DNA of 64,000 nt from Tipula vernalis. Its lineage: Eukaryota > Arthropoda > Insecta > Diptera > Tipulidae. The stretch covers positions 183,746,015-183,810,014 of the forward strand of contig OY282558.1 of NCBI GenBank assembly GCA_958295665.1, given 5' to 3'. The notes under the pieces are model-generated. The model ran no database searches. It was not told the DNA's origin and saw only the letters and a list, made by a program, of their open reading frames with translations. The position numbers and the translations under genes are program-made. Each line of letters opens with the position of its first letter. The first letter of the stretch is position 1. This document shows, one piece after another, positions 46,791 through 58,046 of the stretch.

Positions 46791-48187
46791 TATATTCGAT
46801 CGATATTTTTTTTACCATCAGCTATTAATATTTCTGGGTATGGGACAGGCATTTTTGACCCATCTTTCATTGTTTTGGTAACATAAGTCAAATCTGGTTT
46901 ATGGCAATTGCTCAAAGCCATAATTTCCTTGGTATCCATCCATTTTGCACATAAAAGGCCTGATGAGGAAACTTTGAATTCGGATTCACCTCGTTGTGAT
47001 TTACCTGGAAATTTTGGTAAATTTTTTTTATTGGCCATACTAGTTCCTAAAGCAGCATAATCTAAAGTTTCCAGTAAGCAAACTGATGTAAAAAACCGGT
47101 CAAAACAAAATGTAACATCAGGTTCCGATACTGTACTGGCTAATTTATTTACCACTCTTTCTCCAAGAGCACCTTCCATTGCTTGTTGTTCCTTGTCAGT
47201 GTAGATATTAAAATCATATGTATATCCAGTGATTGCATCACAACGAAGCCACATTTTTATTCCCCGTTTTACAGGCTTGAGAGGCGTATATTGCTTTTAG
47301 ATTGATCGGCCCTTAAATTTAGTCAAAGACTCAGCTATGCTCTGGAACACACTATCTTGACTGCATTTTCTATATATTTCATTTAGGCACGTAACTATAT
47401 CACTAATATAATACGCTTTGCTACAATTTTGTGGCTTTTCTGGTGGTGCGAAATACAGTTTGGAGCTTAAAAATAGATATATATCACGAGACATCGTCAT
47501 TTTTATATGTAGATTCATTGCCCATTGAATTACGTTGCGACCAATAATCGCTAATACTTGGTAATCGGTGGTAGCACATGACAAGCACAATCCAATTACC
47601 ATTTTAATTTCCCCAGCATCTGTGTCTCCTTTATTGGTTTTTGCTGATTGATTTAGATTCGATTTTTTAAAGAAACTAATTCTTTCATTGGTGTATTGAA
47701 CAATATAAATGTACAAATATCGGGGAAATAGTTTGTGGAATAATTCTACCGGAGAATAATTTTTATTTATATTGGAAGCAATAGTACACGGACGATGTTG
47801 ACTTATACATTTTTTTGGATTGAAATCCCTATCTGGTGGTCACCAAATTGTATTTTGTGGCTGTGAATGTGAAGTTGATACTTCGTAATTTACAGCCTCT
47901 ATCGGAGATTCATTTTGAACCCCCATCGGGTATTGACTTTCTACCTCCATCGGAAAATCATTTGTATTCTCTATCGGGAATTCAGTTACAACCGCCGTGG
48001 TAACTTCATTAGCAACAGTCTTTAAGACTCTATTTACAACTGCTTTCGTGTCATCATCATCATTAGAGCTTGACGAAAATTGAATTTTATCAGGTTCGAA
48101 GCTATCGCTGCTACCACCAGATTCACTAAAACTAGATTCTTATAGGATTTCTCGTAACTTCTCCTCTGTATATTTTCTTGGCCGCAT
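46791..48187 (-). pseudogene. piggyBac transposase pseudogene
   Basis: Reads from ATG 48187 (MRPRKYTEEKL) through an acidic N-terminus (SNDDDDT) with imperfect repeats of Phe/Ser/Tyr-Pro-Ile/Met-Glu. The DDE_Tnp_1_7 domain follows: FPRYLYIYIVQYTNERI, 'LCLSCATTDYQ', 'SLTKFKGRS' (region of the first catalytic Asp), 'DVTFCFDRFFTS' (second Asp) and 'LGTSMANKKN'. In-frame stops occur at about 48142, 47850 and 47297. The C-terminal Cys-rich finger is deleted. It resembles insect and vertebrate PGBD4-type proteins. Confidence 0.88.
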
Positions 48188-48639
48188 GATTCTGTTAAAA
48201 TATATTTAAATAATACGAAGTTAAAAAATACTACTGCAGTACGCATATGTATACCATCGCCTAAAAACACCGTGAAACTTGAGTAAATTACACATATTTC
48301 ACTTACTTGACCTGTTTATACGAAAAACTGATTTTTCTTAATATTCACAGTAAGGTTTTAACGTGCTCACTTGTATTTTGAGCTTAAATCACTTTATTTT
48401 ATAAAACACTTGTTCTCACTATCAAGTTAGTTTCTTTACTGCCATGTACAAAACAAAAAAAAGGGAATATACCAATAAATTACCGTTGACTTTTTTACAT
48501 AGAACGGAGTGGTACACTTTTGTACTAATAATAATATAATTAGAAGCGTACAGTATGGTTGAAACATGTGGTGGTAAAAATGAGTATTAGCCGTAAGGAA
48601 AGTGAGTTGTACAAATATGTACCGGCCGTATCGAAAGGG
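46791..48639 (-). mobile_element. piggyBac element, one end retained
   Basis: The intact border is CCCTTTCGATACGG read inward from the target TTAA at 48640-48643, as in piggyBac. Close to this end GGTACACTTTTGTACTA (about 48512) and TTGTACAAATATGTACC (about 48607) are inverted subterminal motifs. The other end, with the transposase C-terminus, is missing at the junction with the LINE at about 46790. Confidence 0.85.
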
Positions 48640-48643
48640 TTAA

Positions 48644-49257
48644 GTCAACTTTGTTGTTTGAATAAAAAAACATTTTTGATATACTAATTTATCGAAGTGG
48701 CTTAAATGATTCATACATGGCCATATATAATTCTTTAGTAAAGTGGACGGAACAAACTAACCAAGTACTTGTATAAGAAAACTAAGTGGCTTAGATTGTT
48801 TATTTAGCAAAGGGTTCTGTACAAATTAATAAAGTATTTGTATAAAGTATCGAGGTGGCTTAGATAATTCAGATTTAGCTATAAGTATGTTATAGCCTCG
48901 ATAATTCATTCACATAAAATTGAATCTTCTTTCTGGAATAAAGGAATTTTAAATAAATGAAAAAAACAATAAGTTAATATTATACTTATATACTGTAATG
49001 TATATACTAGTGTACTAGAAGTTATTTTCTAAAGTTTTCTTTACATCTTCAATAAAGGTTTCTACAATAGGGCACTCCTCGGATTCAGTGGGGATACCAA
49101 AAAAAAAAAAAATTTGAATAAAAATCCAAATAAAAACAGCACTGTTGTGAATATTGCAGATTGAGTACGTAACAAACTTTAAAACAGTATTGTAGTGCAG
49201 TCAAATACGAAGAAAATTTGAAATTTGTTGTGCAACGCAACATAAAACTCAGTTAAA
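48644..49257. repeat. Degenerate direct repeats around AAGTGGCTTAGAT
   Basis: Three diverged direct repeats at about 48690, 48783 and 48848 share AAGTGGCTTARATNATTCA and AAAGTATTTGTATAA, with a period of about 65-95 bp. The remainder is non-coding AT-rich DNA. Confidence 0.55.
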
Positions 49258-50095
49258 TTAAAACTTTTCCTGTACAGCAATGATAAATGGTTGGAGACAA
49301 GTTCCTGACTCCAAGCAAAGCTGCCTTTTTACAGATAGACTGTCATCTATTTCGCAGCTTCGTGGGACAACTATCGCAAAGGCGTTTTGCGAATCTTTTA
49401 TATGGTATCTATTAAAATAAATAAATAATTCATATAAAATAACCTGAACAGTCATAGTACTTACCAGCAGTCAGATTATCTTTCCTATTAAGAAGTTCCG
49501 TGAGAAATGTTTTAGCTAGTTACCAACTCTGGCGCATTCCCGTACTTATAAAGCGGCCAATCGTTTAGGATCTGGTGTAGATTGCAATCGGCGCTTTCAT
49601 CTATCTTTTTTCTTCGGTAAGCAGCAGTTATCTTCCATTTTGCAATGACTTGTTCCCAATTGCGCAAATGTTTTAACGTAGATGCAATTCACTTCTTAAA
49701 TCTGGCGATTATAGTCTTAATAATAAACGTACGCTATTTTAAAAGCATTATAAAAGCTACCTGAGCCCCTTGAAGAACTCTCTACTATTCTTCTTTGAAA
49801 ATTTCTACCTTCCGTAACTTTCGGATTACGTGGTGTAGTATTCATATTCAATTTTTTCAGTGATCTTAATTTACATTGGTATCTATCCCATTGTTTTCCC
49901 TTCGGAGGAAACTTGCCACGCCCGATAAAGTAGAACTTCAAGGAACTTTGATTTGTTTACCATATTTTTACTTGGAATAAGTTCTATTATCTGCTCTGCA
50001 ACGGATTTTGCCTTTGATAACGATAGTTTCCTCTCATTTTCTATGTAATATTGAATAATTGTATGGATAATATTTATTCGCTCAGTTGGACGCAT
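49258..50095 (-). pseudogene. Decayed copy of the CACTA accessory gene
   Basis: Minus-strand frames align in order with exons 3-6 of the intact gene at 15656-17710. 'IIQYYIENERKLSLSKAKSV..IIELIPS' matches 'FIVDHYLIEKRIKPSVKQI..IINTFPG'. 'GRGKFPPKGKQWDRY' matches 'RRGHKPPIGKLFNKF'. 'EQVIAKWKITAAYRRKKI..ILNDWPLYKYGNAPELV' (about 49650-49525) matches 'DLLLEKWQIT..FTEWPLYKHPLGPEL'. 'GTCLQPFIIAVQ' matches 'TPLQPLLICIG'. Frameshifts and stops separate the pieces. The SAM-like part is not seen upstream. It marks a second, old CACTA element of a related family whose transposase and ends are not recognised here. Confidence 0.7.
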
Positions 50096-50529
50096 AATTT
50101 TTTGTTTGTTTTTCCGGTATGTGTATATTAGGTTTAGGACTCTTCATGGTTCATTACTATTTAAAATATATGCAACCGAAACCTAAGTAATTAAAAGTTT
50201 GTTTATTAAAATATATATATAATTACAGTTACATTTCCCATAGAAACCGCCATGCAAGCCAAAGATGATAAAATAGTCAACTCAGCAAATCCATATCTAC
50301 AACATTTTAAACGTATGGTTGATCAACGTGACCAGGGAATCATATTCATCGAGTCGAGGCAAATTTGATGAATTAGTAATTTTTGGCTTGGGATTAAAGA
50401 AATTTAGATTTAAAGAATTCAGTCCGATTTTAGCTTTTAAGTGAAAAACTTGTAAAACTATTTCTAGAAAATAAAAAATTAAAAATTTAATAAAATACAT
50501 TTTTTTTAACAATTTTGGAATTTTGAAAA

Positions 50530-51160
50530 CATAATTGGCGCCGAACGGTTAAGAGTAAAATAGTGAAAAGTGCAAAAATATCAAGCGAATAAAGACTTGT
50601 GTTAAAGTGAATCCGTCGCGCAAAAGAAAAGAATTCATTAATAATTTAATTAACAATTAGTTATTAATTCAAAGTGAAGACGTGTATCGTGTGATTTTTT
50701 TTTAAGTGCAAAGACGTCCCTAGCTGAAAGTTGACAAACTGCTAGAAGGATTTGAGGTTCCGCCACATTTCACCAGTAAAACTAGAACCAGCACACGACA
50801 CCAAAATCGGACTCAGGTAACAAATTTTTATAAATTTTATTACCAATTACGGAAACCGTCACCATCGCGTGCTAATAAGAAATCTTGCTAGAATCGTTGG
50901 GCGATTCAAAAAAGTTGAATTACCAAACAAAAACCGGTTTTCAACCGAAGAATAATTCAGAACAGATCAATCTTAAGAATCAGCATTGCCCGGTTCAAGA
51001 GAAATCAACACCAATGGAAATAGATCCCTTAATTCGTTCGAGAAGAACCTTTAAAAACACAATCCATAATATCGAGGTCCCCAATGACATTGATAAACCA
51101 GAAGTGGAAATCCAAAATATAGAAAATTTTTGGGAAGACCACAATTCGGACTCGAAATAG
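50530..51160 (+). pseudogene. Deleted gypsy element: primer site, leader and gag C-terminus
   Basis: TTGGCGCCGAACGG at about 50534 looks like a gypsy-type tRNA primer-binding site following a presumed 5' LTR end. About 350 bases of leader follow. 50885-51160 reads as the C-terminal end of an errantivirus-type gag (TKTGFQPKNN, TPMEIDPLIRSRRTF, acidic NIENFWEDHNSDSK). Most of gag, all of pol, env and the 3' LTR are absent. Confidence 0.55.
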
Positions 51161-51164
51161 GGTT

Positions 51165-51545
51165 CTAAAATGGTTTTCAGATACAATTCTAGAATATTGT
51201 CAATTAGGAGGGAACTTGGCTGCTTCTTAAACGATTGTTACTAAATTCGACAACTGCGAGGGAAATAGAATTTTAAAATGATTTGTAGATGAAGGTCTGG
51301 AATAAGTTAAATTAATCTGGAACTTGGCTATTTTTTAACCGATTATGCCGAAATCCATTTTCTTAATAGAATTTTCATTCATTTAACGGATTTTCCTTTA
51401 AACCTTCACCTATCAGAATTTTCCTCCAATTAGTAGAATTATCTTTAGTTTACTTACATTTTTCATCACCTATTGGAATTTTTCTTCAGTTATGAGAATT
51501 TTCTTTCGCTTAACAGAATTTCCGTTCACTTAAAAAATTAAATTT
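51165..51545. repeat. Tandem repeat of about 108 bp, then AATTTTC-rich repeats
   Basis: 51175-51350 holds diverged units such as AATTAGGAGGGAACTTGGCT and ATTCGACAACTGCGAGGGAA, the same family as 56500-56770. 51380-51545 repeats AGAATTTTCYTTCANTTA with a short period. Confidence 0.65.
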
Positions 51546-51757
51546 AGAAGATTCTATTGCATTTCAAAGATGTAGTATTTCTTTATAGGTTAAATCTTTT
51601 TCGATGGTCAAGTGTTATCAGGTACAAAATCAATGAAAATGTTAAATTTGACCTTTTTAAACATTTCAGGTGTGTAGAAAATAATTTCAAAATTAGAATC
51701 GGCGTAATGTACAAATTCGTACAAATTCGCATAATGTAATTTTTTATCTTTCTTATC

Positions 51758-51862
51758 AACCCCTATTATGATTGTCGAGTTGATCAACAACCAACACGAC
51801 TCTCTGTTGCCTTTCGGTTTTCATATTGTTATTATCGACTCGTCAATCATAATAGGGGTGTT
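51758..51862. mobile_element. 105-bp MITE
   Basis: AACCCCTATTATGATTGTCG (51758) pairs with the complement CGTCAATCATAATAGGGGTG (51841-51860). Arms are about 27-29 bp with few mismatches around a 49-base loop. Superfamily is not assigned. Confidence 0.65.
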
Positions 51863-52059
51863 AGCTTTTTAAATTTAAAATTCATTTATATTATTTTGAA
51901 AAGGTATACAAGACTACGAACTAAACCAACGAAGCAATTTATTAATACGAAAACCCTACTAATTTCCGACAAAATTTTTTAAGTGTTTTAAAGGATAAAT
52001 TGTTTGAAAATAATTAAGCTGCGTTAAAAAATTAATAAATTGAAGTTAAAATATTACCA

Positions 52060-52790
52060 TGGCAGAAATGGACGAAAATAAAAAAAAATTGGAGGGGCAG
52101 TTCTGCCACATTATGGTATCACAAAAAATGTGTTTACCTATAGTTTCCACGGTGCAACAAATAAATGGTGGTATACGACAGGGGATAGTAACTGCGTTTG
52201 CAGTTTAAGAGCAGAGAAGAGGAATGACGGAAATTATTATGTAAATTTCGCAAACAGTGGTGGCAACACTCCCGGGAAATTGTAGCTGGTTGTCTTCCGT
52301 CAAAGCCAGAACTAACGCAAATGATAAAACGGCAAAAGAAGAAGCAAATGCTGGATAATGAACCAACTTTCCTTGATTTTGAAATTCCAGTGCGGTAGCA
52401 GCAAATTGACGGAGCTAAATTCGTATTCGGAGGTATAAATGAAGGAGATAACCGAATACTAATTTCGATGACCACTCAAAATCTAACCAGGCTGAGAGAT
52501 GCTGAGTTTTGGATGATGGACGGTACTTTTAAAGTAGTTCTTACACTGTTTTTTTCCAGCTTTATACTATACATGGCAATATTGGGCCCCATAAAACTGT
52601 ATATCCACTGTTGTACAGAATAATGAGTTACATTCGCAGCTCAGTAGGGGAAATTATTTTCAAATCTGTATGATATCGCCTTGGAACATGGGATTAATTT
52701 AGACCCTAAATTAGTGATAACAGATTTCGAAAATGCCGCTATCAACAGTATCCGCACTTGTTTCTTAACCAAGCTTCGCGTTTTGAATTA
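52060..52790 (+). pseudogene. MULE transposase pseudogene with FLYWCH-like start
   Basis: A broken plus-strand gene. The start resembles a FLYWCH finger (FTYSFHGATNKWWYTTGDSN, C.C). The transposase core follows in shifting frames: 'NEGDNRILISMTTQNL', 'EFWMMDGTFKV' with the first catalytic Asp (near 52515), and 'HGINLDPKLVITDFENAAIN' with the second Asp (near 52725). The rest of the domain is missing; the sequence switches at about 52775 to a short tandem repeat. Motif order matches Mutator-like transposases of animals. Confidence 0.75.
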
Positions 52791-52940
52791 TTGCGTTTTA
52801 TATTATATCGCGTTTTGTATAATATCACGTTTTAAAATATCGAGTTTTGTACCATATTATATCGTGTTTTGTACCTATCGCGTTTTGTCAAATCGCGTTT
52901 TAAAATATAGCATTTCAAATGGGACCCGTATAATATACAA
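52775..52940. repeat. Short tandem repeat ATCGCGTTTTGTA
   Basis: About ten degenerate units of 13-20 bp containing ATCGCGTTTT or a variant. It begins exactly where the MULE coding homology stops. Confidence 0.7.
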
Positions 52941-54112
52941 TAGTAACACAAAATTACTAAATTAGAGAGTGTATAAGAAAAAAAAAGCTCACTTACGTTG
53001 TACATATATCAATACAATAGAAGTACCTTCCGCTTAGATTGAGAGGTTACACACGGATAAACAATATCGGAATTCTAAATGGTAAGCAAGTCTCTAAAAT
53101 CCTATGGAATTTACGTGCTTATATTCAGTAATGAGTAATAATACCTAAGACATCAATTTTTGTGTCGATAATTGCCTTATGATTTAAGGAATATACGATT
53201 CGACCGGAATCTCACAATATTCATTGTACATAGACAATTTTACCAGCACAGATTGGTCGAGAACTTGCCATATAACGGAACTCAAATAGCTTACGGATTA
53301 AGCTCTTCTGCTTATCTGGATACAATTTCAACAAAAAAATAAAAATATCTTATACACATAGTAGATATACCGTATAAGTGAATTTAGCGAAGAAGAAATT
53401 TAATTTTAAAGTGAAATTAATCTAAAGCAAATTAGAGAGATAAATCATTTTTTTGTTGACAAGTACTAATAAAAATTAAAATTAAATAGGTGGTTCAGAG
53501 TAAAGTGAATAAAAGGTGGTATGGGAAGTAATTCTAGGGATTGTTTTTTCAGCGACTTACCGAAAGTACTCTACGGTATATATGCTTATGGTGAGTTTTT
53601 GAATATTTTTATTTTTCTATAGCATTTTTGGGCTTAGAATTGTTTATTCCATGTGTGTTTTTTATTACCCCTTCGTCCTTTTAACCTCCTATTGAGCCTA
53701 TCCTATTCGATCGTGTTAGTTGCCGTATGGTAAGTAACACCCTAATCCAACCAACGTGTGCCTTTTTGATACATTTGATCTTGAACAGGCTACGATTTTG
53801 CGACTGTTAATTTAATTTTGAACTTGTATGTATTTTAAATAAGGCTTCCCTCGATTACTAAATTGCAATAACTTTTATTCATTTTAAACTGCTTTACAAA
53901 AACAATATTTGCACATTGGTAATACACAAACCAATAAATGCAAAAGACTTACATTATTTAGAATAAAGCTAAAATTAGCTTTTGAATGCACCCTACTATT
54001 TAGGATAACCATTTTTCTTATGACTATGCTTTAAAATTGTCTAGTTATATACGTAAATCATTATGTTCGGAAAAAATTCGACTCGTCTATAATAATTTGG
54101 CAACCCACTGTA
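52941..54112. other. No gene recognised; Tc1-like end at 54088-54112
   Basis: AT-rich, non-coding. The complement of 54088-54112 reads TACAGTGGGTTGCCAAATTA, matching 41671-41695 and suggesting a mariner/Tc1-like terminus with TA at the edge. Confidence 0.4.
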
Positions 54113-54965
54113 CAATTCAAGTAAATTACTAACAATGAACAAAAATGAGATTAAGAACGATTGTTTCCAATTACATATTCTATTCTCTGTGGTAAAATTA
54201 TTTTGTTGTTAATAAAAGCATTTTATCTAAAAAAAATATTTATGTACGTATGTATAATAAAAAGGAAACTCGAAATAACCCCCTTTACAATGAAACTTTT
54301 TTCGTAAGGGTTTATTTTTTAAAAACTTTGTTTTTTTCAAATTGTGAAAATGGAATTAATTGGTATTAAGTTAGTGTAGGACAAATTTGTAGTCGCTTGA
54401 TACTTTTACAATTTCCCTTTTTGGGAGAAAAAAATAGTTCCATTTTTGTGTAGAATTTAATTTTATAAAACAGTTGAAGTAGGAAGTTTATCACAACCGC
54501 AAACAAATTGACACACCAACTAAACTTGTACGCATATACATGATAGACAAACGCCAATTAGAGAATCATTTAAATAGAGAAAACATAAAAAATATCGAAA
54601 TTATATAAAAGTTTAGTTTAAAACAATTCTGTTAGTCTAATTAGATTTTTGGCCATCGGGTGTCCTAGTGCGGGAGTTAAGAGATCGGCGTCGCTGAAAA
54701 AATGGGTGGAAGTGTGCAATTACCGGAAGGCCGTAAACCACAGTTGATTAGGGCTGTGGTGAAATAATAATTAACAATTCAATTTTGTCATGTACGTAAC
54801 AACCAGTGTTCGTCTCGCATTGGTCTGGTGCTTATAAAATAGTTTGTCAATGATTGGCATGATGACGATTTGTTGTGTTGATGTGGCGCGTGTAATTTTG
54901 AGACTATGAGAAAAGGAAAAAATATTAAAAAAAAAATTTTTACGATTCGGTGGAAGACTCACGCA
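54113..54965. other. No gene recognised
   Basis: AT-rich DNA with a less AT-rich patch at 54650-54770. No frame, repeat or RNA signal was identified. Confidence 0.4.
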
Positions 54966-55491
54966 GGGTTGCCAATTTAGCACTTTAAGTGCTAGATTTA
55001 GCACTATTAATTTTGTTTTAGCCCCATATAAATCGAGTTTGCCCCTAAGTGCAATTTAGCACTATTTGAATATTTTTGGCACCAAATCTAGCACTGCATT
55101 AAAAAAATATAAAATACTCAATACCGACTATCTGACTGCATTATTAAATTATCTATTACATTATTTTTATGCCGCGCCAATAAATCATTAAAAGGAACTC
55201 ATTGTATTCTACTACCATATATTTTCTTTATTTCTACAAGTATAGAGTAGTTCAGCTGTAGAAGAAACTTGAAACAAAACAAATAGACGAAATAATAAAA
55301 AGCAAAAAAATCATGAAATTTCCATATTCTCTTACTCTTTCCTTTTCAAAGGGTTGCCAAGTTAGCACTTTCGGTGCCAGATTTGGCACTATCCATTTTA
55401 TTTTTGCACCCTTAAACAAAGTTTTGCACCTAAGAGCAATTTGGCACAATTTCGGTAAATTTAGCACTAATTCTAGCACTTTCAAAAAAGT
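54964..55491. repeat. Two direct copies of a TTAGCACT-rich repeat
   Basis: 54966-55102 and 55351-55491 align throughout: GGGTTGCCAA.TTAGCACTTT, then GTGCYAGATTTRGCACTAT and CTAGCACT before an A-run. The first begins CAGGGTTGCCAA at 54964, a hAT-like terminus. The copies are diverged, so the duplication is old. Confidence 0.7.
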
Positions 55492-55644
55492 ACTAATTCT
55501 TATAAAATCGAAGGAATAACATAAACTAATTTTATTCTTGGTCTTTTTCTCAAAATTACAAAAAATAAACAAATACAAATGATGGGTTTCTTTGAGATTC
55601 AACCTGTTAAGTTGAATTTAGGTTATCTTTTAATGAGGGCCAGG

Positions 55645-55927
55645 TCTATTACGAAATTTTTCGATTTTGAATTTTTACCATATCGAGAAAATTCGATACC
55701 CCGCGTATTTACCCTATTATGAAACTTGGTAAATCGAATTTGTAATAATATTTATTATTATTAATATTATAAAATTATAATTAATTAATTTGTTTAAAAT
55801 TTTACAAAAAAAAACACAAAATACTATAAATTTTACAAATTTCGCCAACTAAAAAGCAGTCGAATTTTGCCATGTGCGTTCGAAAAAATCCGATGCGAAT
55901 TTCCTTTTTTGTTTCGTAATAGGGCGG
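55645..55927. mobile_element. MITE with GGTCTATTACGAAA ends
   Basis: Left end GGTCTATTACGAAATTTTTC at about 55646 and right end GTTTCGTAATAGGGC at about 55912-55926 are inverted. Interior is AT-rich and non-coding with further complementary TCGAATTT patches. Confidence 0.55.
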
Positions 55928-56029
55928 ATTTTTTCGATATCGTAAAAATAAAATCTGCGTTTTCTACACATTTTGACATCGAAAAAAAATTTAAAAATGA
56001 ATAATTTTAGCATCATTTACGTTCATAAC

Positions 56030-56250
56030 TGGTATTACAGTTAGAACAGTTTCAAAATTTACAGGTTTATTTTAAAAACTTGCTCATAAAACAATAAGAA
56101 TATTTTGTTTCCTGTTTTCGCCATAACATACCCACATACTCCTCCCCCTTGGACACTTTTCGACAGTTTTTGACCAACATTTAAGGTTTTCGACCTATTT
56201 TTGACACAATCGTAAAAGCCAGATATTTAGCGTTTTCCCAATTTCTGAGC
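56030..56250 (+). repeat. Partial copy of GTCAAAAAC hAT-like MITE
   Basis: Matches the middle of 57624-58046 (AACAGTTTCAAAATTTAC, CAATAAGAATATTTTG, TTTCGACAGTTTTTGACC). Both termini are missing. Confidence 0.6.
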
Positions 56251-56499
56251 CAGATTCGAGTTAATTTTTTTTTAATTTGTAGGGTCGGCTAAACTCTTTT
56301 CTATAAAACATAAATAGCTATATCGTGCCTACATTATGTCCAAATAATGCATTTAAATATTTGTAGTTAAATTTGTGCTTTGTTCAGACTAAGGATGTAG
56401 CGTTGATCGAAATTATTTTGTTTGTTATTAAATATTCTTCCATTTCTAATTTATTATTGCATGTCTCCATTACCACAATTTTAAAAAAATATGTTGGCA

Positions 56500-56770
56500 C
56501 CGCCACCAGATAACTGAAATTCGACAAGTACGGTGGAAATGAGCTTCTAGAATGATATTTGGATGAAGTTATGTAATATGACCAGTTAGAGGAAGGAACT
56601 GGTTTATTTCTTAACTGATTATGAAATTCGACAAGAACAATGGAAATGGGATTGTAAAATGATATTTGGAAGAAGTTCTGGAATATGGCCAATTAGGAAG
56701 GAACTTGGTTATTTCTTAACCGATTATGATGAAATTCGACAAGTACGATGGAAATGGAAATCTCGATTAA
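56500..56770. repeat. Tandem repeat, period about 108 bp
   Basis: About two and a half units containing AAATTCGACAAGTACGATGG, AAATGATATTTGGA and GGAAGGAACTTGGTTATTTC. The same unit is found at 51175-51350. Confidence 0.75.
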
Positions 56771-57623
56771 CTAGCAACCCTAGATTTTCTTATAATGTAA
56801 AGGACGGAGGTTAAGTTAATCCAGTTTAAATTACAGATTAGTTTAATAGTCAAAAATTGATGGATTTTGCCATTAATTGCTTTAAAATAATGCGGTGTTA
56901 GAGTAAACTAAATTTTTATTCAAGACGTTAATAATTTCCATTAAATTTAGTTTGTCATTTGGTTAGATGTACCTACTCTGGTGTTTAGTTACCGCGTTTC
57001 ACGCTTCAGTCTTTTGGATTTTATTATTTTTTATTTCCAAATTTTGTCCCGACGACGAAGAAAAGTGATCTTTTATAATTTAAAAACTATATTGCTTGTT
57101 GCTTTGGTAAAAACATATTTTTACAAAATGTATGTTATTCTAACTTTCCCAAAACAGTACAGCAATAAGCTATAAAACAAGTTTTGCCAGTCTCCTTTGT
57201 TCTATGAGGGATTTGATCATTTTCCAACATTTGCTAAATATTTCATTTTATTTTATTAGAAATTAATTTACTTGAAAATATGAAAACATTTTATGAAGAC
57301 TAAATTCTAGATAAGCTTTAATACTAAATTTTCCAAAATTTTTGTTTACTTCTAAATTCCTCGATTCTAGTATTGATGAGAAGATGATTGAACAGAAGAT
57401 AAAAAAAAAATATGCGGATATATTTCAGGTAAAAAACGAGTGGTCGACCATAAGATCGATATATTTTGAGCTCTATTTTTTTTTTTTGGATTTTTTGGAA
57501 GTTTTTTGATAACTGAAAATTATTTCTTTTGTCGTCGTTAAAAAAAGAAACATTTCTTGCGAAAATTGTCAAAAACTGTCAAAAAGTGTCAAAAACTGTT
57601 TGTGTGTGTGTGTCTGGTATATA
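56771..57623. other. No gene recognised
   Basis: AT-rich, non-coding. 57560-57615 holds GTCAAAAACTGTCAAAAAGT repeats and a (TG)n run leading into the following MITE. Confidence 0.45.
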
Positions 57624-58046
57624 GAGATGGGTAGTGTCAAAAACTAGTATTTATGATACATTTTTCTACACTTTTTGACACGAGTTCATGACTGACTTTC
57701 AAAACCTTTGTTTTCGACATTTTTTGATAGGACCTTTTGACAACTAAAAAAAATTGAAAAATGTAAAATTTTAGCTTGATTTAGCTTGAACAGTTTCAAA
57801 ATTTACCAGTATATTTCAAAAACTTACTCAAGAAACAATAAGAATATTTTGTTTCTTCTTTTTTCATAATATCGCACGCACAGCTTTTAACACTTTCCGG
57901 CAGTTTTTGACAGTTTTCGACAATTTCTGACTCTTTTCGATAGTTTTTGACATTTTTCGACAATTTTTGACCATAATTTAAAATTGTTGACCTATTTTTT
58001 GACAAAATTGTCGAAAAATCAGATTTTTTAGCCGTTTACCCATCTC
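57624..58046 (+). mobile_element. hAT-like MITE, copy 1
   Basis: Ends AGAGATGGGTAGTGTC and CCCATCTCT are inverted. The interior is full of TTTTTGACA and complement motifs. The terminal motif resembles the hAT element at 24480 (TAGAGATGTGC). No target duplication is evident. Confidence 0.65.

Noticed and set aside
46960..46972. CTGATGAGGAAAC on the plus strand, hammerhead-like
   Set aside because: There is no room for stem II and no pairing for stems I or III; it lies in piggyBac coding sequence.
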